Source: Macrosoma leucophasiata (Eukaryota > Arthropoda > Insecta > Lepidoptera > Hedylidae). Taken from it: a DNA stretch of 64,000 nt. Shown here piece by piece: positions 33,649 through 44,569 of this stretch. The notes below the pieces were generated by a model. That model saw only the letters and a program-made list of their open reading frames with translations, had not been told where the DNA came from and did no database searches. The position numbers and the translations under genes are program-made. The DNA lies in the NCBI GenBank assembly GCA_036365455.1, contig JAWQUS010000020.1, positions 5,243,001-5,307,000 on the forward strand. Direction: 5' to 3'. How positions within the stretch are numbered: position 1 is the stretch's first letter; every line of letters starts with the position of its first letter.

Positions 33649-34802
33649 ATGACACAATAATGTCAATAGCATCTCTAGATGGACTTATTCAGTAATGATG
33701 TGAAATGAATGTAATATTATATATTTAATTATGTGTACGTCGTTGCGGGTGTAACTTAAAAAAAAAAAACAGACGATGGCTATCAGGCAGAGGCACTTGT
33801 AGTGTTAACTTCGTATGTCAATACGTAATTATAATAATGTGGCAGTAAAGATTTAAATAAACAGAATAGTCCAAAGTAAAACTTGACGTCGCAAGAATGG
33901 CTAATTATCCAGACGGCTCCAAAGGAGTTACTGCTTTTAATTCATTAACAGTCTCTCAACTTATCTAATTGAAATCTATTAACTCTCGTCTCTCGCAGGA
34001 AATCACGTCCAAAAATGTCACAGGAAACGCAGCACGCTTCCTTCGCGACGTCACTCTATATTCGTGAGACGTTTCACGGCTGCCCGTCAACTCATTACGG
34101 TGCTGGATGACGAGGTATTGTTTCAAGGGCGTTTATGGCAGTGTCAATGTGATGCGAGTTACATGTGGTGCACGTGTTTTATTTATTTTATTCATGCTGA
34201 CAAGTACAGCTTAAAGATAATAAGATGACATTAGCGGTAAGGTACATGCCCCTTGTTAAGGCATTGCTATTGAGTAATGCGTGCGAGAGACATTGCTTAT
34301 ACATACAAGACATACTTACCCAATAATTGTTATTTCATTTACAATTGTTTTTGAAAAAAAAGTCAAATTTTGATTGAATTTTTGACATAATTATAAAAAT
34401 AATATTATTGTAAAGCTTAAAATTTATATACAGTTAAAAATAATTAAAATTAAATTGTAAATATGATAATAAAATTAAATAACAATAATCAAAAGGTATA
34501 AGTTGTTTACATATCACATTTATGTATGATGGATATGATGGGAGATATTGAAGCGTTTAGCCTAAAAAACTTAGCCACGCTGTTGCCACTATTTTTATAG
34601 GTAAGTATCATGATTTCACCACAGTAGTAGCACGTGACAGTAGTATAAATTTTTTCCTATGATAATAATTTTATTCAGTGTGTGCGCTAAAGCAGGCGCA
34701 CTTCACTCCCAAGTACTTCATGGAATAGGTACGAGTAGAAAGCGTGGAGCGCCTGATATATCGGTTTGAAATCTTCTAAATCCTGAGGAACGACCTACTT
34801 TT
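33649..34802. other. Intronic DNA, nothing recognised
   Basis: A modest GC rise at 34010-34120 (GCTTCCTTCGCGACGTCACT) has no ORF. The rest is AT-rich. Confidence 0.35.
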
Positions 34803-34955
34803 TGTGTTTCACGCTGTGTCTATTCGCCAAAGGGGTAGGCAGACGGCAATTCATGTTTTTAGCATACATGCAAGTATCCACGATTTGCCAGTTAGTTTTC
34901 TTCCCAAGAAATAGAAAGCGACTCTATTGACATCTTCGGGCACATATTATTTAAA
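34803..34955 (-). mobile_element. SINE S2 3' half, strongly diverged
   Basis: Minus-sense tail phrases (complements of CACGCTGTGTCTATTCGCCA, AAGGGGTAGGCAGA and CCACGATTTGCC) match S2. Confidence 0.5.
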
Positions 34956-35370
34956 CAAATTATTTTTTGTGGTAAGTAAAAACTCTCGCGGTCAAATGCT
35001 TACAAAGGCTATATTGTGTGAGTTGGTCTCGGCCCTCGTTTATCGTTAACGAACATGGTTGCCAAATAGAAAATTATCCCTGCAGGTTGCCCACTTACTT
35101 TCGCCAATCCATTAGTATCGCCCGTTATTTATACCGGACGGTTGGATTAGATGATCATTGCCGTTTGTTCCAGAATTCAAATAGGTACTCAGATTGTATT
35201 TGCATGGGGGTCAAAGGTACGCGTTTATATCGCTACTCCTGAAAGGGGACTATAAGATTAGAAAAAATGGAAGTTTCGAATAACCTTGTAACCTTTGAAA
35301 TAGTGGTTTTTGAATTATTAAAGATAGGGTGTTCCCGTGAATAGGTGAATATATTAAATACAAATTATGC

Positions 35371-35438
35371 ACTATCTACACTTATTATCTACACTCTCTG
35401 CCTACCCCGTTAGGGACCTGGCGTGAAGATACATACAT
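35371..35438 (+). mobile_element. LINE-A, 68-bp truncated copy with target-site duplication
   Basis: ACAAATTATGC occurs exactly at 35360-35370 and 35439-35449. Between them are about 20 bases followed by only the LINE-A tail CTCTGCCTACCCCGTTAGGG and GGCGTGAAGATACATACATAC. A dead-on-arrival insertion showing that the tail alone marks LINE-A integration. Confidence 0.85.
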
Positions 35439-35778
35439 ACAAATTATGCCATCTGATAGAATATTTAAAGCTTATCTATAGCAGATTTTTATTGGAAACA
35501 GTAGAATTCGTTAAGTGTTGTAAGCTCTACATCAAAGTCAAAAACTTTTCCCTTGATGAGCATATGAATGGAGAATTCCCTTTTTTTGACAGAACTGACA
35601 TCATTTTACATAAGCGTGTACAAATCAACAACACAACAACAACTACACTTGACATATTATTTTTATGTTGCTACGTTTAGATACGAAGCTGTGAGGTGAG
35701 TTTCTGTCAATGGGCATTATTCCGTTCCTTTCATGTCAAACCAGCTGAATATTGACTAACATTAAAAATATATATATA

Positions 35779-36042
35779 ACTACTACTACGCTGGGGGTCC
35801 TGGGTTCGATTCCCGGGTCGGTGACTACCAGAGATGACGGTTTAAAAATCCTTTATCTCTGGTATTTTGGAAGTGTCCCAGTACCTCGAAGTTTGGTAAT
35901 GTGCCCGGAGATGGCAACAGGTTCGCCACCTGTTACATGGGCCAAAGACGTAACCGGCGAGTCGTGGGTGTTCACATGTATGCTTGAATGCATGCATTTA
36001 CCTCTGCCTACCCCTTCGCGGATTACAGGCGTGAAGATACGT
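35779..36042 (+). mobile_element. SINE S2, head-truncated
   Basis: It starts CTACTACTACGCTGGGGGTC, keeps box B (GGTTCGATTCCC) and the body, and ends with a damaged hairpin (CCCCTTCGCGG) and GGCGTGAAGATACG. Internal deletion of the TTCTATTGGGATTTTTCC block. Confidence 0.85.
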
Positions 36043-36820
36043 TTTTTTTTACGTTTAATTTAAAAAATCCTTTACAGTTACTAGAAAGCATACCAAGTGA
36101 GTTAAAATAAATGTGACGAGTCAAAATAAAAACAAAAGAATACGCTGAGTTACGGTATCGTCGCCATTTTATTAACGTGAACGTGTTTCGGAGGGCAATA
36201 AACAGTTTTAGTGCACGACGTGATTTCAACGGCAACGTTCGAATTTATCGACGGGTTGCAAGGGACGTGCGGCTTCTAGAATGTTCTGGAGAATGCTATA
36301 AGATTATGTTCGATGCAGCATGCATACAGTTTGAACTCAGCGTTCTATAGGTTTCGTTCTGATAATCTTTAGAGTTCAAGTATATAGATTTAAGCCAGGT
36401 CCAATTTTGACTATATTAAAAAAAAAAACATTACCTTTTTTGGAATAATTGAGTTAGGTTGTATTGATGACGTTGAGCGTAACCTAGTCACCTAACTATC
36501 ACCACAACTCTACCATGAATTAAATTTAAATAATATGATCCTCAATATTGACCAGAGCTTGATAATGATTCAATTTATCAGGCTGAGATTTTATGTGAAC
36601 GGTGTCTCCAGTAACACCAGATAAAATATTTCTCTACTGAAATCTCCTTCTAGACTTATAAAAGCATACGAAGTGAGTTAAAATAAAGGCGAGTCAAAAA
36701 AATACGTTGAGTAACAAAAAGAAAAATCTATTCGTCATAAACCTAGTGTTATCCAACTAGTTCCAAGTGCAGGCACTACTGAGAAGAACTCCGCTATCGA
36801 ACAAATTCAAGTGTGTTGCT
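36043..36820. other. AT-rich intronic DNA, nothing recognised
   Basis: Two near-identical phrases around CATAC-AAGTGAGTTAAAATAA (36090 and 36666) hint at a local duplication, but no element was identified. Confidence 0.35.
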
Positions 36821-36821
36821 C

Positions 36822-36990
36822 TTTTTAACCGACTTAGAAAAAAGGAGGAGGTTCTCAATTCGACCGGATCTTTTATTTTTATGTATGAACCCCGATAATT
36901 TGAAAACGCCTGTACCGATTTGGATAATTTTGGTTTTGTTTGAAAGGGTTTGCCTCACAGTTGGTCCCATTGTAAACATGTCAATATGTG
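36822..36990. repeat. Interspersed repeat with end TTTTTAACCGACTTA
   Basis: TTTTTAACCGACTTAGAAAA, AAGGAGGAGGTTCTCAATTC and TTTTATGTATGAACCCCGAT are a phrase set common in lepidopteran non-coding DNA. The same end forms the hairpin at 38649-38713. The overlapping 95-codon ORF is not a gene. Confidence 0.55.
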
Positions 36991-37525
36991 ATGATGGGAT
37001 CCTGGAGAAATCGAGAGCAATCTTCAAATTTCATAGCACACTTGAAAGATTGTCGATATTTTTTGTCAAAATCCTTAGATCTAATACAAATTGGAATTAA
37101 AGTAGAGTACAGATAATATATTATGTACGTCCATGGGATATAAATATTTAAATACGCATGAATATAACCTACTCATCAAAAACTTAAAACTGAATACCGT
37201 GATAGAAGATATCACCTACAAAGCACAACAGACGCAATCTGCACCCGTCCGCGAGTACTCGAATAAGTCCGCCATTCCTATATCTTTCTAGAACTAAACG
37301 GCGCAGAAATTCTCAATTTAAAACAAGCGCTTATCGTAATGCGATTTTCAATACAACTGTAGGTATATTTAAAATTTATATCATCGGCAGCTGTGTACGA
37401 TGGGGATCGCGTATGTAAATGGGCAATGCGTCATAGAATGCGCACACTCATGAATTATGTAGTTGTGGGGTGGCCGATTATTGTGATAACGATAACGTTA
37501 TATTTTTGGAAATACATCGAAATCA

Positions 37526-37868
37526 TGTGCCCGCGGCTGGTGTAGATCGTAAGCGATCTACTCGGTTAAGCATTACGGGTGCGGTTGGGTGTGTGATGGG
37601 TGACCGCTAGTGGCAAATTAAAATGCGCGTTTCCGTGCTTTTGAAGGGCACGTTAAGCCGTCGGTCCCGGTTGCTATCGATAGATAGCAGTCGGTTAACC
37701 TTGTCGGAGGCCTTATTGCCGCCCGGTTTGAAAACATCCGACAGCCGTACTACCCCGTATCTCCACCAATCCGCATTGGAGCAGCGCGGTGGAGTAAGCT
37801 CCAGGCCACCCCCAAAGAGGGGAGAGACTCGTGCCCAGCAGTGGGACGTATAATAGGTTGCCATTATT
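37526..37868 (+). mobile_element. 5S-rRNA-like SINE (S3), second copy
   Basis: Box-A-like GGTTAAGCATTACGGGTGCG (from 37564) and box-C-like GATGGGTGACCGC (37595-37607) are better preserved than in 31398-31747. The body includes GTTAAGCCGTCGGTCCCGGT, and the end includes GCCCAGCAGTGGGACGTATA. The 3' end abuts LINE-D; no clear target-site duplication was found. Confidence 0.8.
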
Positions 37869-37919
37869 ATTCTCTCGTCAGCACGGGGTCCAATTTGAAC
37901 CCCGGACCTTTGTCAGGCT

Positions 37920-38396
37920 TGCGCGGGGAATGCCAGTCAGTTATATGCTATTGCATACCAATTTGGGGCGGTGCTTGCAAGACCATATTGAGATCATTAG
38001 AAATAGCACAAAGGTCAGTTCTTAAGGTCATGCATCATAAACCTCGACTATTTTCTACCCAAAAACTGTATAAAGAATGCAAAGTATTAACAGTTAGGCA
38101 ATTATACATACTTCGTGCAATTCTTCGGCGACATAGAGACATTCCAGCTGATGTTATAACTAAAGCTAAAGATACAAGGCGTATTGCAATGATTCCCCAC
38201 TCAACCCAATGTAGAACATCTTTTGCCTCGCAAACCATTCTTAGAATTGGTCTGTGTTCTGTAGCGAGTATTCAAGTTTTGTCAAATCGAATATATAATG
38301 AGTTCCTAAGAGACCTCCCTGCTCTACGGTGTTTGACATCAGCAATATGTTTTTTAATTCTGGTAGAAACCGCTCACTTTGTTTGGCCTATATAAG
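37920..38396 (+). pseudogene. LINE-D, RT C-terminal fragment
   Basis: The plus frame encodes YCIPIWGGACKTILRSLEIA, then QRSVLKVMHHKPRLFSTQKL and VLTVRQLYILRAILRRHRD, the segment after the reverse-transcriptase fingers and palm in a major insect LINE type (compare the YCIPVWGG..LE.AQR motif of that class). It is open for about 155 codons and ends at TAA (38393-38395). The N-terminal part of the long ORF (37841-37920) belongs to the preceding SINE. No catalytic core, so inactive. Confidence 0.82.
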
Positions 38397-38509
38397 AGAC
38401 AATCTCAATCGAGTTTGTAAATACCGGAATTTTGTAAGGGAATACTACTCTTAATGGGTCATATAAGTACACCAGTTTTAAAACCCATTTTAGTTTAATA
38501 GAGGCGTAA

Positions 38510-38632
38510 CACCATAGGCTTCAGGATACATCATGAACACATACACATACATGTAGCAACCATCTACATTGAATTGTCTGGTTTCATGTAGATGTTTATA
38601 GGCAACAGTATTACTTACCACCAATGCTACAT
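38510..38632 (+). mobile_element. S1 3' half, diverged
   Basis: AGAGGCGTAACACCATAGGC, CATGTAGATGTTTATAGGC and ACTTACCACCAATGCTA resemble the second half of S1. Confidence 0.5.
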
Positions 38633-38648
38633 AATTGCATAATGCAAT

Positions 38649-38713
38649 TGATTTTTTAACCGACTTATGTCATGATTGCATGCCAATCATGACATAAGTC
38701 GGTTAAAAAATCA
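38649..38713. repeat. Perfect 30-bp palindrome with 5-nt loop
   Basis: The arms 38649-38678 and 38684-38713 are exact complements; each contains TTTTTTAACCGACTTATGTC. The outer part is the same terminus found in the repeat at 36822. Confidence 0.93.
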
Positions 38714-39147
38714 AAAACCGCTTCCAAAACTCCGCGTCCGTGGTTACCGTGCTACGAACCGTGGCGTGACCCTATTATTGTCAATGATGGATAACCAAAC
38801 TTTAATACTTGCCCGATAAACGCTCGTTTTAAATACTCGCACTCGTGATTAATAGCCGTTTTCATGAAAATTCGCTTCATTTTTCCTACTTCGCTCGATA
38901 TCAGGAAACCATTTGAAACTGTTTTAATTTAGCGTCTTTTGTCTTTTTCGCTTATGTCGTAATATATTTCGAAAAAGTATAAGTAGTCGATTATCTTAAA
39001 AAAATGTTGCAGAGTTATGTTGTGATTGCTAAAGGTTTTAATATTTCAGCAACACATATTCTCAAACATTTATTTTCCTCACCATTTAGCCGCAGAAACG
39101 CTATCATATGATAGGGTAAACTTATTTTTATGTCTTAAAGTGACAAA

Positions 39148-39353
39148 AAGCTAGACATCCACAAAAAAACCAGAGGTCAACATGCAGATGCGTTACCACC
39201 CCTGAGACCTTAGTTGTTATGTCTCTGTGATAGTCATTACGGGACCATTAGGTACCATCTTACCGATAGAGCTGAACATTACCATTTGGCGGCAGATAGA
39301 TTAGTGCCTACCTACGCCCTCAAACTTCTACACTGAAACTCTACCACCAGTGA
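39148..39353 (-). mobile_element. S1 element, older subtype, 3' end missing
   Basis: CCAGAGGTCAACATGCAGAT, CACCCCTGAGACCTTAG and GCTGAACATTACCATTTGGC, ending CACTGAAACTCTACCACCAG. Confidence 0.75.
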
Positions 39354-39363
39354 GAATGTTTAA

Positions 39364-39418
39364 AGGCTTACTATCAATGTGAACTGAACGCTTGTTTGCT
39401 AATTAATGGCATAAAAAA
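39364..39418 (+). mobile_element. S1 3' terminal fragment
   Basis: CTATCAATGTGAACTGAACG and CTTGTTTGCT, then A-rich end; inverted relative to the adjacent copy. Confidence 0.5.
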
Positions 39419-40479
39419 CGAATTCAGGACTTCGCATAAACTAAGTCGCATTTAACTACCTAATACCTACATCTGAAACCGACGCGACTTCTCAGATAAA
39501 CCTAGAAATTCAAGTGCTCACAAAAATGGAATCCGCGATGCTAAAGTCCGCCGACTAATCCACCAACAGATCTAGCTGTCTAGGGCAGTGTTTCCCAAAC
39601 ATTGTTATGCCATACGCACTTACTTCTTGCTTGCCAAGCTGGTTCCATTAGGTAATCTAATACACATATATCAATAGCAAAAACAATTCATTAGTACGAA
39701 GTACGGAGCTGCTGCTTAATTTTTACAAAATAAAATGAGTTCGCGGAAAATGACGAAAGTAATATCCTAAGGTCTGGTTCCACTTCAAGTCGGTTTCTAT
39801 ATTTATTTTAAAGATAAACTAGTTTTGAACCTGCATAAAAACAAAATGCAAAATAAGTTTCTTTAAATAGTAGGTAATGTTTTTAAACAAGGCGGGAATG
39901 TTGCGACCCCGTATTTTAATTTGACGGCCCGGTACCAGGTCGCGACCCGGGAAATGGGAAACGCTGGTCTAGGGTTATTGCACTATGACTCATTCAAGGA
40001 GACGACATCGATTACGCAGTTTACACAAACACAACTTTACCTACGCGCCGACTTTAGATTTTTCAAGAACATGTACAATCGATTTCAGACTTTATAATTG
40101 AAAATTTAAGTGGCAATTCAGTTTGAGTTATGGGTATAATAATGATAGACACACACCACTCTATTTACGCGTTGACTTTACGTCAAGAATATTAACAATC
40201 GATTTCCGACTCTATCTTTGATAAAATAAGTGGCAATTCAGGTTGAGTTATGGACCTAACATTGATGTATTGGTTACGGTCTAGAAAGAACAAATTGTCG
40301 TTCAATATTACTTGTAGGGCTGTACACTATATACGACAATAAAGTAATAAGCATTCTCACTAATTGAAACTTATTTAATAATTTATAGGTACTTAGGCAC
40401 AAAATATTAATATTGAATTATTATAATATTACAGATTGTTGAGTCTTGGAATCTAAATATTTCATTTGAGCGCAAAATC
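39419..40479. other. AT-rich intronic DNA with one local duplication
   Basis: A ~110-base phrase set recurs: ACTTTAGATTTTTCAAGAAC, AATCGATTTCAGACT and AAGTGGCAATTCAGTTTGAG (40040-40135) versus ACTTTACGTCAAGAAT, AATCGATTTCCGACT and AAGTGGCAATTCAGGTTGAG (40165-40255). Otherwise nothing recognised. Confidence 0.5.
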
Positions 40480-40675
40480 CCTACTTAATATTATAAATGC
40501 GACAGTAATTCTATCTGTCTGTCTGTTACCTTTTCACGTCCAAACGACTGAACCGATTTTAATGAAATTTGGTACAGAGATAGAACTGACTTTAACATGA
40601 GAAAGAACATAGGCAACTTAGTTATTTATAAAACGACATCCACGCGGGCGGAGACGCGGGCAACAGCTAGTATTT
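40480..40675 (+). mobile_element. Widespread repeat ending in CAGCTAGTA (Helitron-like 3' end possible)
   Basis: CTGTCTGTCTGTTACCTTTT, ACGACTGAACCGATTTTAAT, GAAATTTGGTACAGAGATAG and ACGCGGGCAACAGCTAGT are the standard phrases of a very common lepidopteran repeat. A CG-rich stem before CTAGT fits a Helitron terminus. Confidence 0.6.
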
Positions 40676-40811
40676 TATAAGAAATGATAAAATAATCGAC
40701 GAGAGTAAACACGACTTCTTCATATATAGTTTTTTTATTAGAAATGTATGTAAGTAGGAAAAGGTATCAGGTTTTTTTGCAGGCATGTGAATTAAGATAA
40801 TATAAAGACAT

Positions 40812-41010
40812 CGTAACTCCACGCCTGTAATCCCCGAAGGGATAGACAGATGTAAATTCATATATTTTAGTATACCTATATACAAACACCCACGATTCGT
40901 CGGTTAGGTTGTGGTAAATGTAACACGTGGCGAGCCTGTTATCATCTCCGGGCACATTACCAGACTCCGAGGGACTTGGTTACTTCCAGAGAATGAAAAA
41001 ATACCAATAA
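40812..41010 (-). mobile_element. SINE S2, head missing
   Basis: Minus-sense tail (complements of CCACGCCTGTAATCCCCGAA and GGGATAGACAGATG) and body (CATCTCCGGGCACATTACCA on plus as CATCTCCGGGC) match S2. Antisense ORFs are not genes. Confidence 0.75.
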
Positions 41011-41069
41011 ACTTAGATTACAAAGATAAAAAAATTATAAAAAAACCACAGGGATTAATCGCTTTAAAT

Positions 41070-41358
41070 TTTTTTTTAATGTAATGGAGATGGTTAGCAA
41101 GCATACAGTTCACATTGATGTTAAGTGATGTCTGCAGCCTATGAGACACCCACACAAAGACCGAGGTCAAAATGCAGATGCGTTACAACTCCTGAGGCCT
41201 AAGGTGTTACGCCTCTGTGCCGGTAATTACAGGGCCGTACATTACCACCTGACCGGAACAAGATAATGCTGAACACTACCATTTAGCGGCAAGTACATTA
41301 GGTAAAGCGGTGGTGCCTACGCCCGCGAGCTCCGTCACTGGAGCTCTACCACCAGTAA
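41070..41358 (-). mobile_element. S1 element, full length
   Basis: T8, ATGTAATGGAGATGG, GATGCGTTACAACTCCTGAG and GCGAGCTCCGTCACTGGAGC, ending ACCACCAGTAA. Confidence 0.9.
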
Positions 41359-41642
41359 TCTTGAAACTTAATTTAAATTATATAAACTTAATGCCGTGGC
41401 GATGGCAGTTGTCCTTATAACCATTCGTCTTATCATGAATTTCGAAATTCAGCTCTCACGGGTGCCATTTAGCAACTAACTTTAGTACGCAATTCTAGAA
41501 TTCGTTAAGTTTAAATGTGCGGACATAGCTATTCCTTATGTCAGAGTTTTAAATTATTGTGCTTAAGCGAACGGTAGTCTATAGTTAGGGTTTCAAGAAA
41601 AAACCCTTTTTTTGTTTTATGACGATGATATAAGATAATAAT

Positions 41643-41955
41643 TGAGGTGTGTATGTATGTATCTTCACGCCAGGTCCCTAACGGGGTAGGCAGAGAGTGT
41701 AGAGCGCCAGATATCCCGGTTCAGACAAACCTCTCGTGCCTCGTCTACCTTCATCATTCTCTTCATACAAGCACGCCGATTCCTAAGACTTTTGACCCCA
41801 CCCATCAGACAGAACTCGACCTATTTGGTCATTGTAGGTCAGCCTTGGTCTTCCTGGGCCTCTGCAACCATCCACATTCGCATTGTATATCTGTTTAGTC
41901 ATTCGCTCATTCGACATTCTTTCTATATGCCCGAACCATCGGAGCATGCCTTTTT
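41643..41955 (-). pseudogene. LINE-A, 5'-truncated
   Basis: Minus-strand LINE-A C-terminus. It begins near the GMLRWFGHIERM block (complement around 41920-41955) and runs to GCCTACCCCGTTAGGG and (ATAC)n. The plus ORF of 83 codons is antisense. Confidence 0.82.
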
Positions 41956-41980
41956 ATAATTGAGGTCTTATGATAATATA

Positions 41981-42348
41981 TAATAATAATAATGGCAACC
42001 CATTATACGTCCTATGCTGGGCACGAGTTTCTCCCCTTTTTGGGGGAAGGCCTGGAGCTTACTCCACCACGCTGCTCCAATGCGTATTGGTGGAGATACG
42101 GGGTTAGTGGCCAACCCGCTGTCGGATGTTTTTAAACCACCCATAAGGCCTCCAACAAGGTCCAACGACTGCTATTTATCGATAGCAACCGGGACCGACG
42201 GCTTAACGTGCCCTCCGAAGCACGGAAACGCGCATTTAATTTACCACTAGCGGTCACCCATCACACGACCCGACCGCGCCCGTAGTGCTTAACCGAGTAG
42301 ATCGCCTATGATCTACACCAGCCGCTGGGCCATGCGCGCTTCGCTTCG
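41981..42348 (-). mobile_element. 5S-rRNA-like SINE (S3), most complete copy, 14-bp target-site duplication
   Basis: An exact duplication, CTTATGATAATATA (41967-41980 and 42349-42362), bounds 368 bp. On minus it starts AGCGAAGCGAAGCGCGCATG, then GCGATCTACTCGGTTAAGCA, CTACGGGCGCGGTCGGGT and GATGGGTGACCGC (box C). The S3 body follows, ending GGGTTGCCATTATTATTATT. This copy fixes both ends of the family. Confidence 0.87.
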
Positions 42349-42548
42349 CTTATGATAATATACTTATAATCAAAACAACCTACGTTATAAATAACATTTA
42401 AACTGAAAAGACTTTTAGTTTCAGCTGATTTCAACAAATTATCAAGTTATCTTCGAAATATACTAAATCAGTCTTGTAGTCTCTAAAGCGAATTTTTAGT
42501 TCAATTTAAGGGCATCACTCCATTCATCCCGTTATTATACTTTCAACT

Positions 42549-42785
42549 AGCTGTGCCTGCGACTACGTCCGCGTGGCATTTAATTTTAAAATAACAGTTA
42601 CATAAGCTATGTGACAGTGACAAAAAACGGTAGAGCCGTTCCAGAGATTACCCGGAACAATCAGACAGACGACAGATAGACTGACAAAAATTGTAAAAAA
42701 ACATATTTTGGTATAACTATGTACCGTGTTTATATACATACATATATATTTAGTAAAAAGCGGTTATTTTTATATTACAAATAGA
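42549..42785. repeat. ACTAGCTGTGCC repeat
   Basis: ACTAGCTGTGCCTGCGACTA, CGTCCGCGTGG, AGAGCCGTTCCAGAGATTA, CAGACAGACGACAGA and AAAGCGGTTATTTTTATATT recur in the same order at 46218-46594. Confidence 0.65.
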
Positions 42786-43139
42786 CACTCCAACTTTATT
42801 TATTTGTATAGTTTAAGCCAGCACAAATAGGCACTATTCGTTCAGAAACATTACAAATTATGTTTTCATTTTCCTATAAAAGACGCCTAAAATCTACATC
42901 GTTTAGCTATTTTCCTGAAGCGGCACGTTCCCAACAGCCACTATACATAATGGCCTAATTATAATGACAAAGCACTTCTACGTGCCATGAACAGAGTTAG
43001 GTAATTACTTAGATAGGTATTACATAAAATTCACACGTAAAAATTTAGTTAGGACCTTTTGCTATGTATATTATTGAAATAAAAATATACACAAAGGTAA
43101 AGGTCATGCTTTGAATGCATAAAATAATAACTGTCGATA
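42786..43139. other. AT-rich intronic DNA, nothing recognised
   Basis: No exon, RNA or recurring repeat seen. Confidence 0.35.
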
Positions 43140-43235
43140 GTAAATTACGTTCCGTTTCGCGTGCCTACGTTGTGGAAGATGGCGCGAAAAGTGTACGCAT
43201 GCGTACAAAACAGCTGTGCCCCGCGGCGTCCATGT
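43140..43235. promoter_or_regulatory. CpG-rich patch with NRF1/EWG-like palindrome
   Basis: GTACGCATGCGTAC (43193-43206) is a perfect 14-bp palindrome close to the NRF-1/Ewg consensus (YGCGCATGCGCR). It is preceded by GAAGATGGCGCG, which contains a YY1-type AAGATGGC. CpG density is high. No exon is evident nearby. Confidence 0.25.
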
Positions 43236-44204
43236 TGGATAGGTCAAATGGATCATGTGCTCTTTTTTAAAGGTTTTATTTGTTTTTATGACAATGCGAC
43301 CTCATTCTGCGTTACGTAATCTGTTAAGCTTTATTGATACTTTCAGTAAATACGAACACACTATTTCTTATTACGCTAAGTTTTTTACTACAACACACAT
43401 TGTATTTCACGACAGAAATAGATTTATAACTCAATTAGATTGCAATCGTTTATGTACTTTAACACTATAATTTTATGGGGTTATGGAGGTCCAACGGCGA
43501 AATAAATTCTTAACCGGTTATACCTACTTCATATTGGAATGACTTTGTTATGAGACATCATTGGTCGCAAACTGATATTGTTCGTGTTTAGAAAATTCAA
43601 AGATATCCATTTTTTTTTTTGGATTAACATACAGGTATTAATTAACAAGTGAAACAAATGCTATCGTTCTAGAACACACACATAGGTACTAACCGAAGTT
43701 CATAAGTGCATCCTGCTGTTCAATTTTATTTTACGAAAGCGTTAGGTAAGTTTTAGCTAAGGACTTACTGGTGATTGCTATGTGCTCGTTGGATCACTCT
43801 TCTTGACAGCATGACCTCTCTTCTCCGCGAATTCAGCGCTAAGCCGATGTGCTTTCAACGTATTTGGCTTCGACATATCACCAAACACAGTCCTCGTAAG
43901 ATAAAAAAACTGACTCGAATACAAACACACGAAGCGTAAAACTACACTAAATTCGTTGTAACGTTAGGCCCGAACTAAAAACTATTGCAGCGTCTTCCCT
44001 GTTATACACAAATAATTAATAAAGGGATCCTATTGATTACTATTATTTCGACCTGTCCAAGACCACGCGGCACTGTCCTCACTTGTTTCAGGTGCTGCGA
44101 GATAACGCAACCGATGGGATCAAAGACGGATTATTTGGATGATTCGTTTACTATATTTTTTGTTGAAATAACAAGAGAAATTGGTTATGTATATACAGTT
44201 TAGG

Positions 44205-44300
44205 AGTGAAGTTACCGCGTACGGTGGCTTGGCGTGTCGTGTCAGATTGAAGGGGCATAGTACGCATGCGCGGAAGGGTGGCCACTAGGGTGAATTCTGT
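44205..44300. promoter_or_regulatory. CpG-rich patch with second GCATGCGC motif
   Basis: TACGCATGCGCGG lies in a GC-richer stretch about 1.07 kb from the similar palindrome at 43193, followed by GGTGGCCACTAGGGTG. Tentative. Confidence 0.22.
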
Positions 44301-44569
44301 ATTGTTGCTAGAGCCAGACGCTTCGTAAAAAATACTATATTTTATGAAGGTGAATTGGATTTATTAGCGTAGGTTAATAAAGGTCGATTTCGTTTGTTAT
44401 GCAATATTAGTTTATTCGAGCATGTGTCTGGGGCACCGCATGGGGTATTGCTAGGGTTATTATGTCATCGATTATATCGTGTATCATCTACATGGGATGA
44501 CAGATTTTATTCGGGGATTAAATATTTTGTAGCTTGAAAACTTAAGTACTTAGCGACATACATTGAAAT

